NCBI RefSeq assembly: GCF_018383585.1
Contig: NZ_JAHAMK010000028.1
Coordinates: forward strand, 7,226-62,404
DNA: 55,179 nt
Reading direction: 5' to 3'
From: Microvirga sp. 3-52
GTDB lineage: Bacteria; Pseudomonadota; Alphaproteobacteria; Rhizobiales; Beijerinckiaceae
Shown: one piece after another, positions 27,527-35,642 of the stretch
Position numbering within the stretch: the first letter of the stretch is position 1
How the letters are laid out: every line of letters begins with the position of its first letter
Notes under the pieces: model-generated
Databases searched by the model: none
What the model saw: only the letters and a program-made list of their open reading frames with translations
Told to the model about the DNA's origin: nothing
Translations under genes and position numbers: made by a program

Positions 27527-27579
27527 GCCTGAAGAACGTTGTCCTGCTTAAGTCACTCTAGATCAGGCAGGATTGCGAT

Positions 27580-27816
27580 ATGCTGACCAAAGCCGAATTG
27601 GATGCCCCGGCCCATCTGCAGTACGAGCCGATCGGCACGGCCGGCCAGGGTCATCCCAGCGACGTGAGGGAATTCGCCACTCTCCGCGAAGCCGTTCACT
27701 GGGCCATGAACAACGAAGCCCCGGCCGGCATGGAGGCGGTCATCCGTGCCGCCTCCGGCGCGGTGCTCGGGCCGCGCCATCTGGAAGAGATCTGGTCGAG
27801 CCTGCAGGGGCCTTGA
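27580..27816 (+). CDS. Small protein of unknown function
   Basis: 78 residues, soluble, start MLTKAELDAPAHL. The centre (REFATLREAVHWAMNNEAP) looks helical. Codon use matches neighbouring genes, and the frame starts 53 bp after the CDF-like gene, possibly in the same transcript. No family recognised. Confidence 0.6.
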   Translation: MLTKAELDAPAHLQYEPIGTAGQGHPSDVREFATLREAVHWAMNNEAPAGMEAVIRAASGAVLGPRHLEEIWSSLQGP

Positions 27817-27894
27817 CGCTTTGGGGGCGCATCGCCTGGCATGGCAAGCGGAGGCGCCTCTCGATGACGAGGGCCTCCGGCTCCGCAGGATGCC

Positions 27895-28332
27895 CTAGAT
27901 CCATCCCAGGCTCAGCGCTCCCACGGCGAGATAGCGCCCCGTCTTGGCGAGTGCCACGAGAGGCACGAAGGCCCGCAGGGGTTCCCGCATCACGCCCGCC
28001 ACGATGGTAAGCGGATCGCCGACAACCGGCAGCCAGCTCAGAAGCAGCGTCCAGCGTCCATAGCGGTGATACCAGCTTTCGGCCTTGGCCATATGCTTGC
28101 GCTTCACCGGAAACCAGGGGCGATCCTCGAAACGGGTGAAGAAGCGGCCCAGGAACCAATTCACGATGGAGCCGAGGATATTGCCTACACTCGCCGCGAG
28201 GATGAGGAGCCACCATGGATAATGTTCGGCCACAAGCATGGCGAAGAGCACGGCTTCGGACTGAAAGGGGAAGATGGTGGCCGAGAGAAAAGCGGCGGCG
28301 AACAGGGCACCGTATTCGGCAAGATGCGGCAT
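27895..28332 (-). CDS. YqaA/DedA-like membrane protein (VTT domain)
   Basis: 145 residues from the ATG at 28332 (MPHLAEYGALF). The SNARE-associated/VTT pattern is present: an N-terminal hydrophobic helix, the glycine-rich ASVGNILGSIVNWFLGRF, a basic stretch around RPWFPVKRKHMAKA, and SWLPVVGDPLTIVAGVMR. DedA-type proteins are implicated in undecaprenyl-phosphate or phospholipid translocation; YqaA members are not individually characterised. Confidence 0.82.
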   Translation of the reverse strand: MPHLAEYGALFAAAFLSATIFPFQSEAVLFAMLVAEHYPWWLLILAASVGNILGSIVNWFLGRFFTRFEDRPWFPVKRKHMAKAESWYHRYGRWTLLLSWLPVVGDPLTIVAGVMREPLRAFVPLVALAKTGRYLAVGALSLGWI

Positions 28333-28442
28333 GAGGCGATGATCACGCTGGACTGAAGACAGGCGGATTCGAGGCTTCACTGTGAAGCCTGAATGAAACG
28401 AGCCTTATCACGGTTCCAGGATACCGCCGAACTGGCCTGCCT

Positions 28443-28489
28443 AGCACATCGTGCGGAACCGAAGGTCCGCGTCAGCGAAACGCATCACA
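28443..28489. repeat. Partial family B repeat
   Basis: AGCACATCGTGCGGAACCG followed by AAGGTCCGCGTCAGCGAAAC matches the left half of the element at 20.63 kb. It ends inside or beside the stop region of the YbaK-type gene. Confidence 0.6.
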
Positions 28490-28955
28490 TCCGTTCGCTG
28501 AACGTGCCGTGCTGAGCCCGCGGATTGAGGCGCGCGAAGTCATCTCCTTTCACATGAACAAGCGTGGCATGATCTCCGCCTTCGAAATAGACGTCCGGCT
28601 GCCGCTCCATGCTGTTCTCGACGATGACGTCGAGGCCATAGCACGTACCAACGGGCGGAATGGCGCCGCGATCGCAGTCGCGGAATACCTCGACGATCTC
28701 ATCCTCGGACGCCAGGTGCAGTTCCTGGCCCAGTTCCATCTTGAGATCGGACAGACGCAGATGATGGGACGCCGGCAGAACGGCGAGCATGTAGTTCCGA
28801 CCGTCGCTGAGCATGATGCCCTTTGCCAGCCGATCGCCCGGCACATGGCCCGCATGGGCCGTGCCCAGCGACGTCATTGCCGGTTCGTGCTGGATCAGGT
28901 CGTAGCTGATGCCTTGATCGGACATGTAGCGTTGAAGGGTTGGTGCGATTGTCAT
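28485..28955 (-). CDS. YbaK/EbsC-type aminoacyl-tRNA deacylase
   Basis: 156 residues of the YbaK/ProX superfamily that hydrolyses mischarged tRNAs in trans. The invariant Lys is in DRLAKGIML (about residue 45), and the C-terminal GTCYGLDVIVENS strand-turn is typical. Which tRNA is edited (Cys/Ala-tRNA-Pro or another) cannot be told. Confidence 0.82.
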   Translation of the reverse strand: MTIAPTLQRYMSDQGISYDLIQHEPAMTSLGTAHAGHVPGDRLAKGIMLSDGRNYMLAVLPASHHLRLSDLKMELGQELHLASEDEIVEVFRDCDRGAIPPVGTCYGLDVIVENSMERQPDVYFEGGDHATLVHVKGDDFARLNPRAQHGTFSERM

Positions 28956-29263
28956 GACAACCTCCTTTGAGACGAGGACACTCGCATGCCGGGAGGGCGG
29001 CTATACTGACACACCGTCGCTTCAGGATGCGCGGTTGCTTGGAAACGCCTCGATGGTACACCCCTGACAGGCCACCTTCAATCGACTGAGGGCCGTAGCG
29101 GCAAATAATGCCCGACGCGGCTGAGCTTCAGGACTCTCGTCCCGCATGGATACTTGCGCCCTCTTGCGAGGTTCACTACGAACAGCCTTATCTCATCCTC
29201 AAGCCAAGCTTTTCAGGCGTCTCTCGAACGGGGCGCCGGAAATTTCTCGCAGGAAGACTTCTC
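28956..29263. other. Gene-free gap between the YbaK-type gene and the flavoprotein
   Basis: No convincing gene. At 29093-29107 it contains CCGTAGCGGCAAATA, one mismatch from the 15-nt motif found twice near 42.6-42.8 kb. A forward frame open from the ATG at 29108 reads into the flavoprotein, but its first 52 codons do not look coding. Confidence 0.5.
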
Positions 29264-30442
29264 TTGGATCAGTTCGACGTTGTGGTGATCGGCGCCGGAG
29301 CCGCCGGGATGATGTGCGCGGCGGAGGCTGGCAAGCGCGGCCGTTCCGTCCTCATCGTCGACCATGCCGGGAAGCCCGGCGAGAAGATCCGCATCTCCGG
29401 CGGCGGGCGCTGCAACTTCACCAATCTCAACGCTGCGCCGGCGAATTTCATCTCGCAGAATCCAAGCTTCGCCATTTCTGCCCTGCGCCGTTACACGCAG
29501 CGCGACTTCATCGCTCTCGTGGAGCGCTATGGCATCGCCTATCACGAGAAGACCCTGGGTCAGCTCTTCTGCGACGGCTCCTCGAAGCAGATCATCGATC
29601 TGCTGTTGAACGAAATGCGCCAGGGGAACGTGGAGCTTCGCCTCTCGACCTCCGTCGAGAGTGTGGAGAAGGCACCGGAAGGGTTTGCGCTGACGCTTTC
29701 ATCCGGCGCCGTGCAATGCCGTTCCGTCGTGGTGGCGACGGGCGGAAAGTCCATTCCGAAGATGGGCGCCACCGGGTTCGGCTACGATCTCGCACAGCAA
29801 TACGGCTTGAAGATCGTTGAGACGCGGCCGGCTCTCGTTCCGTTGACCCTGGAGCCCACGATGCTGGAGCGCCTCACGCCTCTGGCGGGCGTGTCGGTCG
29901 ATGCGGTGGTGGGCTGTCGGAAGACGACATTTTCCGAGGCCATGCTCTTCACCCATCGCGGCCTGAGCGGCCCCGCGATCCTGCAGATCTCCTCCTACTG
30001 GCGCGAGGGCGAGGAAATCGTGCTGTCCATGCTGCCGGGCGTGAATCTGTTCGAGGAACTGCGCGCCGCCCGCACGCAGAACGGCCGGCAGGCGCTCCAG
30101 ACCGCTCTGTCAGCCTTCCTGCCCAAGCGCCTGGCGCAACTGATCTCCGAAACGGAGAAGGGGCCCGCCAATCTGGCCGATTATTCCGACAAGAGACTTC
30201 GTGCCATCGATGAGGCCGTGAACCGGTGGCGCTTCAAGCCGGCGGGCTCGGAAGGTTACCGAACGGCCGAGGTGACGCTCGGGGGCGTCGATACCCGCGA
30301 ACTCGATTCCAGGACCATGGAAGCCAAGGCGGTGCCCGGCCTCTACTTCATCGGAGAGGTGGTGGACGTCACCGGCTGGCTGGGTGGGTATAACTTCCAG
30401 TGGGCCTGGTCGTCCGGCTGGTGTGCCGGGCAGGCCGTCTGA
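29264..30442 (+). CDS. HI0933/YhiN-family FAD-dependent oxidoreductase
   Basis: 392 residues from a TTG at 29264, chosen because AGGAAG lies 7 nt upstream and the FAD-binding motif VVVIGAGAAGMMCA starts immediately, as in relatives. The ATG at 29108 would add 52 unrelated residues. SGGGRCNFTN (about residue 45) and the C-terminal EVVDVTGWLGGYNFQWAWSS are family hallmarks. The reaction is not established for this family. Confidence 0.9.
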   Translation: MDQFDVVVIGAGAAGMMCAAEAGKRGRSVLIVDHAGKPGEKIRISGGGRCNFTNLNAAPANFISQNPSFAISALRRYTQRDFIALVERYGIAYHEKTLGQLFCDGSSKQIIDLLLNEMRQGNVELRLSTSVESVEKAPEGFALTLSSGAVQCRSVVVATGGKSIPKMGATGFGYDLAQQYGLKIVETRPALVPLTLEPTMLERLTPLAGVSVDAVVGCRKTTFSEAMLFTHRGLSGPAILQISSYWREGEEIVLSMLPGVNLFEELRAARTQNGRQALQTALSAFLPKRLAQLISETEKGPANLADYSDKRLRAIDEAVNRWRFKPAGSEGYRTAEVTLGGVDTRELDSRTMEAKAVPGLYFIGEVVDVTGWLGGYNFQWAWSSGWCAGQAV

Positions 30443-30554
30443 CCACGGCCACGATGGTGTCTCCGCAATCCTCTTTCCAGCGAACCCGGTGCCTGTGTTC
30501 TCCTGAAGGCCTGTGTTATGCTGCCGAGAGTTGGACCTCATCGGGGAGGGCTTC

Positions 30555-30800
30555 ATGCAGTCGGGCATGATCCTCATCTGGATCGGTGCGCTGCTGATCG
30601 TGGGCGGGATTGTGCTCGCAGCAGGCCAGGTTCTTTGGAAGGGACGCCTGAGCGACCCGCATCGCATGGGCTCGACGGGCTCCGGCACGACGCTGGAACC
30701 GCGGGAGCGGGCCCGCGCGCTCCATCCCAAACACCACTGGCCCAGCATCGCCCTGGTCGCGCTGGGCATCGTCCTCATGCTGGCTGAGGCGGCTGTCTGA
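30555..30800 (+). CDS. Small membrane protein (DUF2905-like)
   Basis: 81 residues from MQSGMILIWIG, with GGGGAGGG close upstream. Two hydrophobic helices (about 5-25 and 62-79) flank a polar linker. The first helix followed by GRLSDPHR resembles DUF2905-type small membrane proteins, but I would not insist on the name. Confidence 0.65.
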   Translation: MQSGMILIWIGALLIVGGIVLAAGQVLWKGRLSDPHRMGSTGSGTTLEPRERARALHPKHHWPSIALVALGIVLMLAEAAV

Positions 30801-30912
30801 CTGACCTGAGGACCAATCCGAACCGGCCTGTGGCAGCCCGAAAGTAGTAGAGCGAGGCAGTTTTTGCCGTCGGGTGCTTGCGTAAGGCTGCGGTTCGGGC
30901 AACGATCCGGGC

Positions 30913-31854
30913 ATGAAGCCGCTCTCGATCCTCTTGGCTGCCGGCCTTCTCCTGACGCCCGCGTCCGTCGGCGCCTCTCCCATGCTGCTGGTGGATGCAT
31001 CCACTGGTGACATTCTCGCCGCTCAGGAGGCGACCCGCTCCTGGCATCCGGCATCGCTCACCAAGATGATGACCGCCCATCTGGCGCTAACGGCCGTCAG
31101 GTCGGGCAGGGTCAGCATGGACACGTCCATTGTTCTGAGTCCAAAGGCGGCCGCACAGCCTCCCACGAAACTTGGCGTCCCGCCCGGCACATCCCTTCGG
31201 CTGGAGGACGCTCTCACGGTCATCATGGTCAAAAGCGCCAACGACGTTTCGATTGCGATCGCGGAAGCGATCGGCGGCAGCGAAGAGGCTTTTGTCGCAG
31301 CCATGAACGCGGAGGCGAGGCGTCTCGGCATGACCGGGACCCGGTTCGTCAATCCGACCGGCCTGCACGATGACCGCCAGGTCACCAATGCGCGGGACGT
31401 GGCCGTGCTCATGCTGGTGCTCCTGAGCTACCATGCCGACTACATGGACCTTCTCAGGACGCCGTCCGTGACGGTCAACGGCCGGACGCTCAAGAACACC
31501 AACAAGCTTGTCGAGGATTATGCCGGCCTTGAAGCTTCAAAGACCGGCTATGTGTGCGCTTCCGGATTCAATGTGGCCGTCTCGGCCCTTCGCGGGGGTC
31601 GACGGGTCATCGGCGTGGTTCTCGGCTCACCCAGTGCAGCGACGAGGACGCTGGTCATGCGGGAACTTCTCAACACCGGCCTGTCGGAAGCGGCGGGTCC
31701 CATCGGCAATCTCCGCATGATGAAGGCCGAGGCACCGATGCCTGCTGCGGATCTTCGTCGTCTCAGGTGCGGCCGACAGGATCCCGCACGATTGGAGGTC
31801 AGGGCGGCTGGACGCGTTGCCAAACAGACGGAGGTTCAGCCGCTTCGTCGATGA
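30913..31854 (+). CDS. D-alanyl-D-alanine carboxypeptidase (peptidase S11)
   Basis: Periplasmic peptidoglycan-trimming penicillin-binding protein. 313 residues with a signal peptide (cleavage near residue 21). All three catalytic motifs are present: S48-LT-K51, S108-A-N110 and K210-T-G212. The usual PBP5-type C-terminal beta domain is missing; a short basic tail of about 60 residues replaces it, so membrane anchoring is not obvious. Confidence 0.93.
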   Translation: MKPLSILLAAGLLLTPASVGASPMLLVDASTGDILAAQEATRSWHPASLTKMMTAHLALTAVRSGRVSMDTSIVLSPKAAAQPPTKLGVPPGTSLRLEDALTVIMVKSANDVSIAIAEAIGGSEEAFVAAMNAEARRLGMTGTRFVNPTGLHDDRQVTNARDVAVLMLVLLSYHADYMDLLRTPSVTVNGRTLKNTNKLVEDYAGLEASKTGYVCASGFNVAVSALRGGRRVIGVVLGSPSAATRTLVMRELLNTGLSEAAGPIGNLRMMKAEAPMPAADLRRLRCGRQDPARLEVRAAGRVAKQTEVQPLRR

Positions 31855-32045
31855 CCGAAGGGTTCGCTTGCAATTTCAACAACGCTTCCGTTGCTTCAGG
31901 GGCAAAACAAATCATCCGGCCGATAAGGCCGTGGCCAGCATGTATGGATAGCGCAGTTGCCGTCTCCCGCACGGGCGGGTTGCAAGGTCAAGCAACTGCA
32001 GGACGCATCGACGAACGATGAGTCCTATGCCTTGGATTCAGACGG

Positions 32046-32321
32046 TCATCGGCAATACAGATTGCCGTAAGCATCCCGATAAGTGCCATAGGGGCACGGG
32101 CTGCGTGGGGCGGTGGCCGCTCCGACGATGGCGCCGCCGGCAGCCCCGACGGCGGCTCCGGCCAAGGCTCCGCTCGTCCGCCCTGTCGCCGCTCCGCCGA
32201 CTGCGGCACCCGTAACCCCACCGATGACCGCGCCGCCGGCCGCACGTTCTCCCGGTGTGGTGCAGGCCGCCATGGAAAGCATGAGTGTACTCGCCGCGAT
32301 GGCTGTCATGATTGTCCTCAT
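32046..32321 (-). CDS. Glycine-zipper lipoprotein
   Basis: 91 residues from the ATG at 32321. The lipobox is LSMAAC (Cys at about residue 20), followed by GxxxG-type repeats GGAVIGGVTGAAVGGAATG and AGAAVGAAGGAIVGAAT, then a Tyr-containing C-terminus (CPYGTYRDAYGNLYCR). Similar small outer-membrane lipoproteins are common in Rhizobiales. Its role is unknown. Confidence 0.78.
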   Translation of the reverse strand: MRTIMTAIAASTLMLSMAACTTPGERAAGGAVIGGVTGAAVGGAATGRTSGALAGAAVGAAGGAIVGAATAPRSPCPYGTYRDAYGNLYCR

Positions 32322-32770
32322 CGCACTTTCCCTTCTCGGTTCAGGGTCCTGGACCCGGCTGAGGATCACGGCATCGGACGTGAAGATCAAATTCATGCAT
32401 CGATCGATCCGATGCCCGGATGCATAAGTAGCGCATCGTTCGCGGAGGAAAACAGGATCCCCATTTTGCTCGCACGCACTTCACGCCCTGCACGATGCGC
32501 CAGGATCGGCTATAGCCTCGCCCGACAGGCCCGCTTTGACTGTTCGGAAAGTCCCTGTTTTGGAGTGGTGTAAGGCCTGAATTGTGGCTCGACAATCTCG
32601 CTCGCGTCAGGTTCCGATCCCGCCGTGAACAATGCTTCGAGCCGTGCCACGGCTGAATATTCCACCGAGCCTCATGGTATTCCTCCCGCCCGCTCGGGGT
32701 AACACCTGATGGACGTATCAGCCGTTCCCATTACTCTCCAGAGGCTGTCGCTACAGGAGGAGGGTTTCCC
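32322..32770. other. Gene-free 449-bp gap containing a family B repeat
   Basis: No credible coding frame on either strand. It holds the repeat at 32430-32500 and, at its right end, the strong ribosome-binding site AGGAGGAGG for the DUF1269 gene. Some sequence near 32701-32740 could serve as a promoter, but I cannot assign boxes with confidence. Confidence 0.5.
32430..32500. repeat. Divergent copy of repeat family B
   Basis: Terminal arms AGCGCATCGT and CACGATGCGC are inverted. The internal sequence differs from other family B copies (TCGCGGAGGAAAACAGG rather than the GGTCCGCGTCAGCG core). Confidence 0.6.
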
Positions 32771-33340
32771 ATGGCCGAGCTGGTGGTCGTTGGATTCGAC
32801 AACCCGAACGATGCAGACCGTGTCCTGACCGAACTGACCCGGATGCAAAAGGAATATCTCATTGATCTGGAAGACGCCGTCGTTGCCATCCGTGGATCTG
32901 ACGGTGCCGTGCGGGTCAAGCAGAGCGTCAACCTCGTGAGACTTGGAGCGACCTCCGGCGGCTTGTCCGGCGCGATGTGGGGCAGCTTCATCGGGTTGCT
33001 GTTCCTCAATCCGCTCGCGGGCCTCGCCATCGGCGGTGCCGTCGGAGCAAGCTCGGGAGCCTTGTCCGGGAGCATGATCGACTTCGGCATCAATGACGAT
33101 TTCATCAAATCCATCGGCGAGACCCTTCAGCCGGACACGTCCGCCCTGTTCCTGCTGATCCGGAAGTCCCAGCCCGAGAAGGTGCTTGCCGAACTCTCCG
33201 GCTTCAAGGGACGCGTCATCCGCTCCTCGCTGTCGCCAGAACAGGAAGCAAAGCTCCAGGCTGCCCTGTCGCAGGCGCATGCGCCGAGTCCGAGCGAAGG
33301 CGTCGCCGCCGCAGGCTCGGTGGCGGCGCAAACGCCGTAG
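32771..33340 (+). CDS. DUF1269 domain-containing membrane-associated protein
   Basis: 189 residues. The family pattern MAELVVVGFDNPNDADRVL, then LEDAVVAIRGSDGAVRVKQ, leads into a glycine-rich hydrophobic hairpin (about 70-105, SGGLSGAMWGSFIGLLF and GGAVGASSGALSG). The late segment LFLLIRKSQPEKVLAEL is also typical. Members are often stress-associated; biochemical function is unknown. Confidence 0.88.
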   Translation: MAELVVVGFDNPNDADRVLTELTRMQKEYLIDLEDAVVAIRGSDGAVRVKQSVNLVRLGATSGGLSGAMWGSFIGLLFLNPLAGLAIGGAVGASSGALSGSMIDFGINDDFIKSIGETLQPDTSALFLLIRKSQPEKVLAELSGFKGRVIRSSLSPEQEAKLQAALSQAHAPSPSEGVAAAGSVAAQTP

Positions 33341-33551
33341 GATCTCATGGGACGTTCCGGAGAGTAAATATCCGCTTCGCGCCGGTCATATAGACTTCCT
33401 CGCAACGAGCCCTCCCTGATCTCATGGCCGGGGATCGAGCGACACTTACTCTCGGGCTCCCGGTCGGATCGCGATTCTACGATGCGTTTGACGCTGTCGG
33501 GATTATAGTGACGGCGCGTTCGTCGACATGGTGAAGGATCGGGAGGGTGCA

Positions 33552-34124
33552 ATGGCGATATCGTTGGACGCCGCGGCGGAGGTATTCCGTGAAGCGATGC
33601 GGGATGCCGTCAAGCGCTATTCGCTGTGGTACCTCGTCGAGGGGCTTCTTCTGATCGCAGCCGGCGTCCTTGCGATCGTCTACCCTATCTTTTCATCGAC
33701 GGCAGTGATCGTTCTCCTTGGCTGGCTACTGGTGATCAGCGGCCTGGTGCAGGCGCTCAGTCTCATCAGTGCAAGGCACGTGCCGCACTTCTGGCTGCAG
33801 CTGATCTCCATCTGCCTTGCCATGCTGATCGGCTTCCTGTTCCTGCGCGACCCGGAGCAGGGTTTGGCGACTATCACGCTTCTCCTCATCGTGTTCTTCA
33901 TGATGGAGGGCATTTCGAAAGTCGTCTTCGCGTTGACGATCCGCCCGTTTCCCAACTGGGGCTGGGTTCTGGCCAGCGGCATGGTCGGCATTGTGCTTTC
34001 AGTCGTCCTCTGGACCTATCTGCCGGTGACGTCCGTATGGCTTTTGGGATTTCTGCTCGGCATGAATCTGATCAGCGTCGGTTCGGCGATTGCCTATCTC
34101 GCCTGGCAGGTGAGGACGAGCTGA
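33552..34124 (+). CDS. HdeD family (DUF308) membrane protein
   Basis: 190 residues from the ATG at 33552, preferred over 33528 because GGGAGG lies 5 nt upstream. Six hydrophobic helices arranged as three hairpins, with the repeated pattern GLLLIAAGVLAIVYP and GWLLVISGLVQAL. E. coli HdeD is linked to acid resistance at high cell density; here only membership in the fold family can be claimed. Confidence 0.88.
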   Translation: MAISLDAAAEVFREAMRDAVKRYSLWYLVEGLLLIAAGVLAIVYPIFSSTAVIVLLGWLLVISGLVQALSLISARHVPHFWLQLISICLAMLIGFLFLRDPEQGLATITLLLIVFFMMEGISKVVFALTIRPFPNWGWVLASGMVGIVLSVVLWTYLPVTSVWLLGFLLGMNLISVGSAIAYLAWQVRTS

Positions 34125-34147
34125 CGTCGTGTCGGCGACGAGCCGGG

Positions 34148-34360
34148 TCAGAACCGCCAGATCTGCCGCACGAGGAAGACCGATACGACGAAGAGCCAGA
34201 TGAGCAGCAGCAGTCCGAGCTTCCAGTAATCGCCTCCCGGGTGATCACGTTGCCTAAACGGCTCTGTCACAGGAACATAGACAAGGGTGGAGGGACCCTG
34301 ATCGGCACCTGGCGGTGGCTGCTGCTTCGTTGCAGAACAAGGCTCACGGACCTGCTGCAA
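34148..34360 (-). CDS. Small single-helix membrane protein
   Basis: Up to 70 residues; the start is uncertain. A polar Pro/Gln-rich N-terminus is followed by a C-terminal membrane helix (DYWKLGLLLLIWLFVVSVF) and a basic end. It converges on the HdeD-type gene 23 bp away. Unknown function. Confidence 0.5.
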   Translation of the reverse strand: MQQVREPCSATKQQPPPGADQGPSTLVYVPVTEPFRQRDHPGGDYWKLGLLLLIWLFVVSVFLVRQIWRF

Positions 34361-34538
34361 GCATTCGATTGCTCGTTAGGCGAACACTCGGTATCGTATA
34401 ACAAAGTCGCGCTCCAGCCTGCCCACTCCAGAATTGTCGAGATGGAAGGCCTCGGAAATTCAGGCCGGTGCGTTGGCGACAGGTGGCAACGGATAAAACC
34501 AGTGATCTCCGACGCTACGATAAACCGGGAGAGACGAT

Positions 34539-35642
34539 GTGGATCGGCCTCAAGCTCCCTTGGAAGAAGCTCGTCGCGTATCCTCCGATTTCGGATTGAC
34601 GCACTGGGCTTTGATCACGCTCGTGATCCTGGCTTTCCTGGGTGCGATCTATGTGGCCGAGGCGGTTATCGCTCCGGTTGCCTTCTCGCTGTTCCTGATC
34701 GCGATCGTCTGGCCGCTGCAATTCCGCCTCCAGACCTATATCCCACGCCTGATCGCCTTGGCGATCAGCGTCATGCTGCTCGTGGTGGCGTTCAGCGGCT
34801 TCGCTTCGCTCATCGTCTGGGCCTTCAGTCGGGTCGGGCGTTGGATCCTCATCAACTTGAGCCGGTTCCAGGCGCTCTACAACCAGATGGCTTTTTGGCT
34901 CGAGGAGCAAGGGATCGCTGTGGCGAGCCTTTGGGCCGATCACTTCAACATCAGCTGGATCGTGGGCCTCATGCAGAAGCTCACCGGCCAGGTGAATACG
35001 ACCTTGAGCTTCTGGCTCGTCGTTCTCGTCTATGTCATCCTGGGCTTGCTCGAGGTCGAAGGAACGGCCAGAAAGATCGGAACTCTTCCGAACCGTCGTA
35101 TCGCGCGGGTCTTGCTCGCCGGAAGCGAGGAGGCAGCGGCAAAGATCAGGCGATACATGGTGGTGCGAACCATGATGAGCGTCCTGACCGGCGTACTCGT
35201 TTGGGCCTTCGCAATGCTCTTCGGGCTGCCGCTCGCCCAGGAGTGGGGGGTGATTGCCTTCACGTTGAACTACATCCCCTTCATCGGTCCCTTCATCGCG
35301 ACGCTGTTTCCGACATTGCTCGCGATGGTCCAGTTCGACACCTGGCAGGCCGTCATAGTGGTCTTCGCCTGCCTGAATGTGATCCAATTCGTGGTCGGAA
35401 GTTACATCGAGCCGCGCCTCTCCGGTACCATGCTCGCCATGTCGCCCTTCGTCGTGCTGTTCTCGATCTTCCTCTGGACGTTCTTATGGGGACTGCCGGG
35501 AACGTTCATCGGCCTCCCGATCACGATTGCCGTTCTCACCTTCTGTGCCCAGGATCCATCGACCCGTTGGCTGGCGATACAGCTGGGTCCGCCGGAGGAG
35601 ACGGATCAGCCCATCCCCGATCATGCCCATCCAGAAGCCTGA
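34539..35642 (+). CDS. AI-2E family transporter
   Basis: 367 residues, about eight membrane helices, start GTG at 34539 after a GGGAGAG ribosome-binding site. Typical late motifs are NYIPFIGPFIATLFP and SYIEPRLSGTMLAMSPFVVL. The family includes the TqsA autoinducer exporter and Na+/H+ antiporters, so the substrate is open. The last 107 bases overlap the 3' end of the convergent metallophosphoesterase gene. Confidence 0.9.
   Translation: MDRPQAPLEEARRVSSDFGLTHWALITLVILAFLGAIYVAEAVIAPVAFSLFLIAIVWPLQFRLQTYIPRLIALAISVMLLVVAFSGFASLIVWAFSRVGRWILINLSRFQALYNQMAFWLEEQGIAVASLWADHFNISWIVGLMQKLTGQVNTTLSFWLVVLVYVILGLLEVEGTARKIGTLPNRRIARVLLAGSEEAAAKIRRYMVVRTMMSVLTGVLVWAFAMLFGLPLAQEWGVIAFTLNYIPFIGPFIATLFPTLLAMVQFDTWQAVIVVFACLNVIQFVVGSYIEPRLSGTMLAMSPFVVLFSIFLWTFLWGLPGTFIGLPITIAVLTFCAQDPSTRWLAIQLGPPEETDQPIPDHAHPEA

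Noticed and set aside
29108..29263. 52-codon N-terminal extension of the flavoprotein from ATG 29108
   Set aside because: No similarity to relatives, and a better ribosome-binding site precedes TTG 29264.
32701..32740. Possible general-stress (EcfG-type) promoter GGTAAC...CGTT upstream of DUF1269
   Set aside because: The spacer is about 19 nt and the -35 box is imperfect, so I do not claim it.
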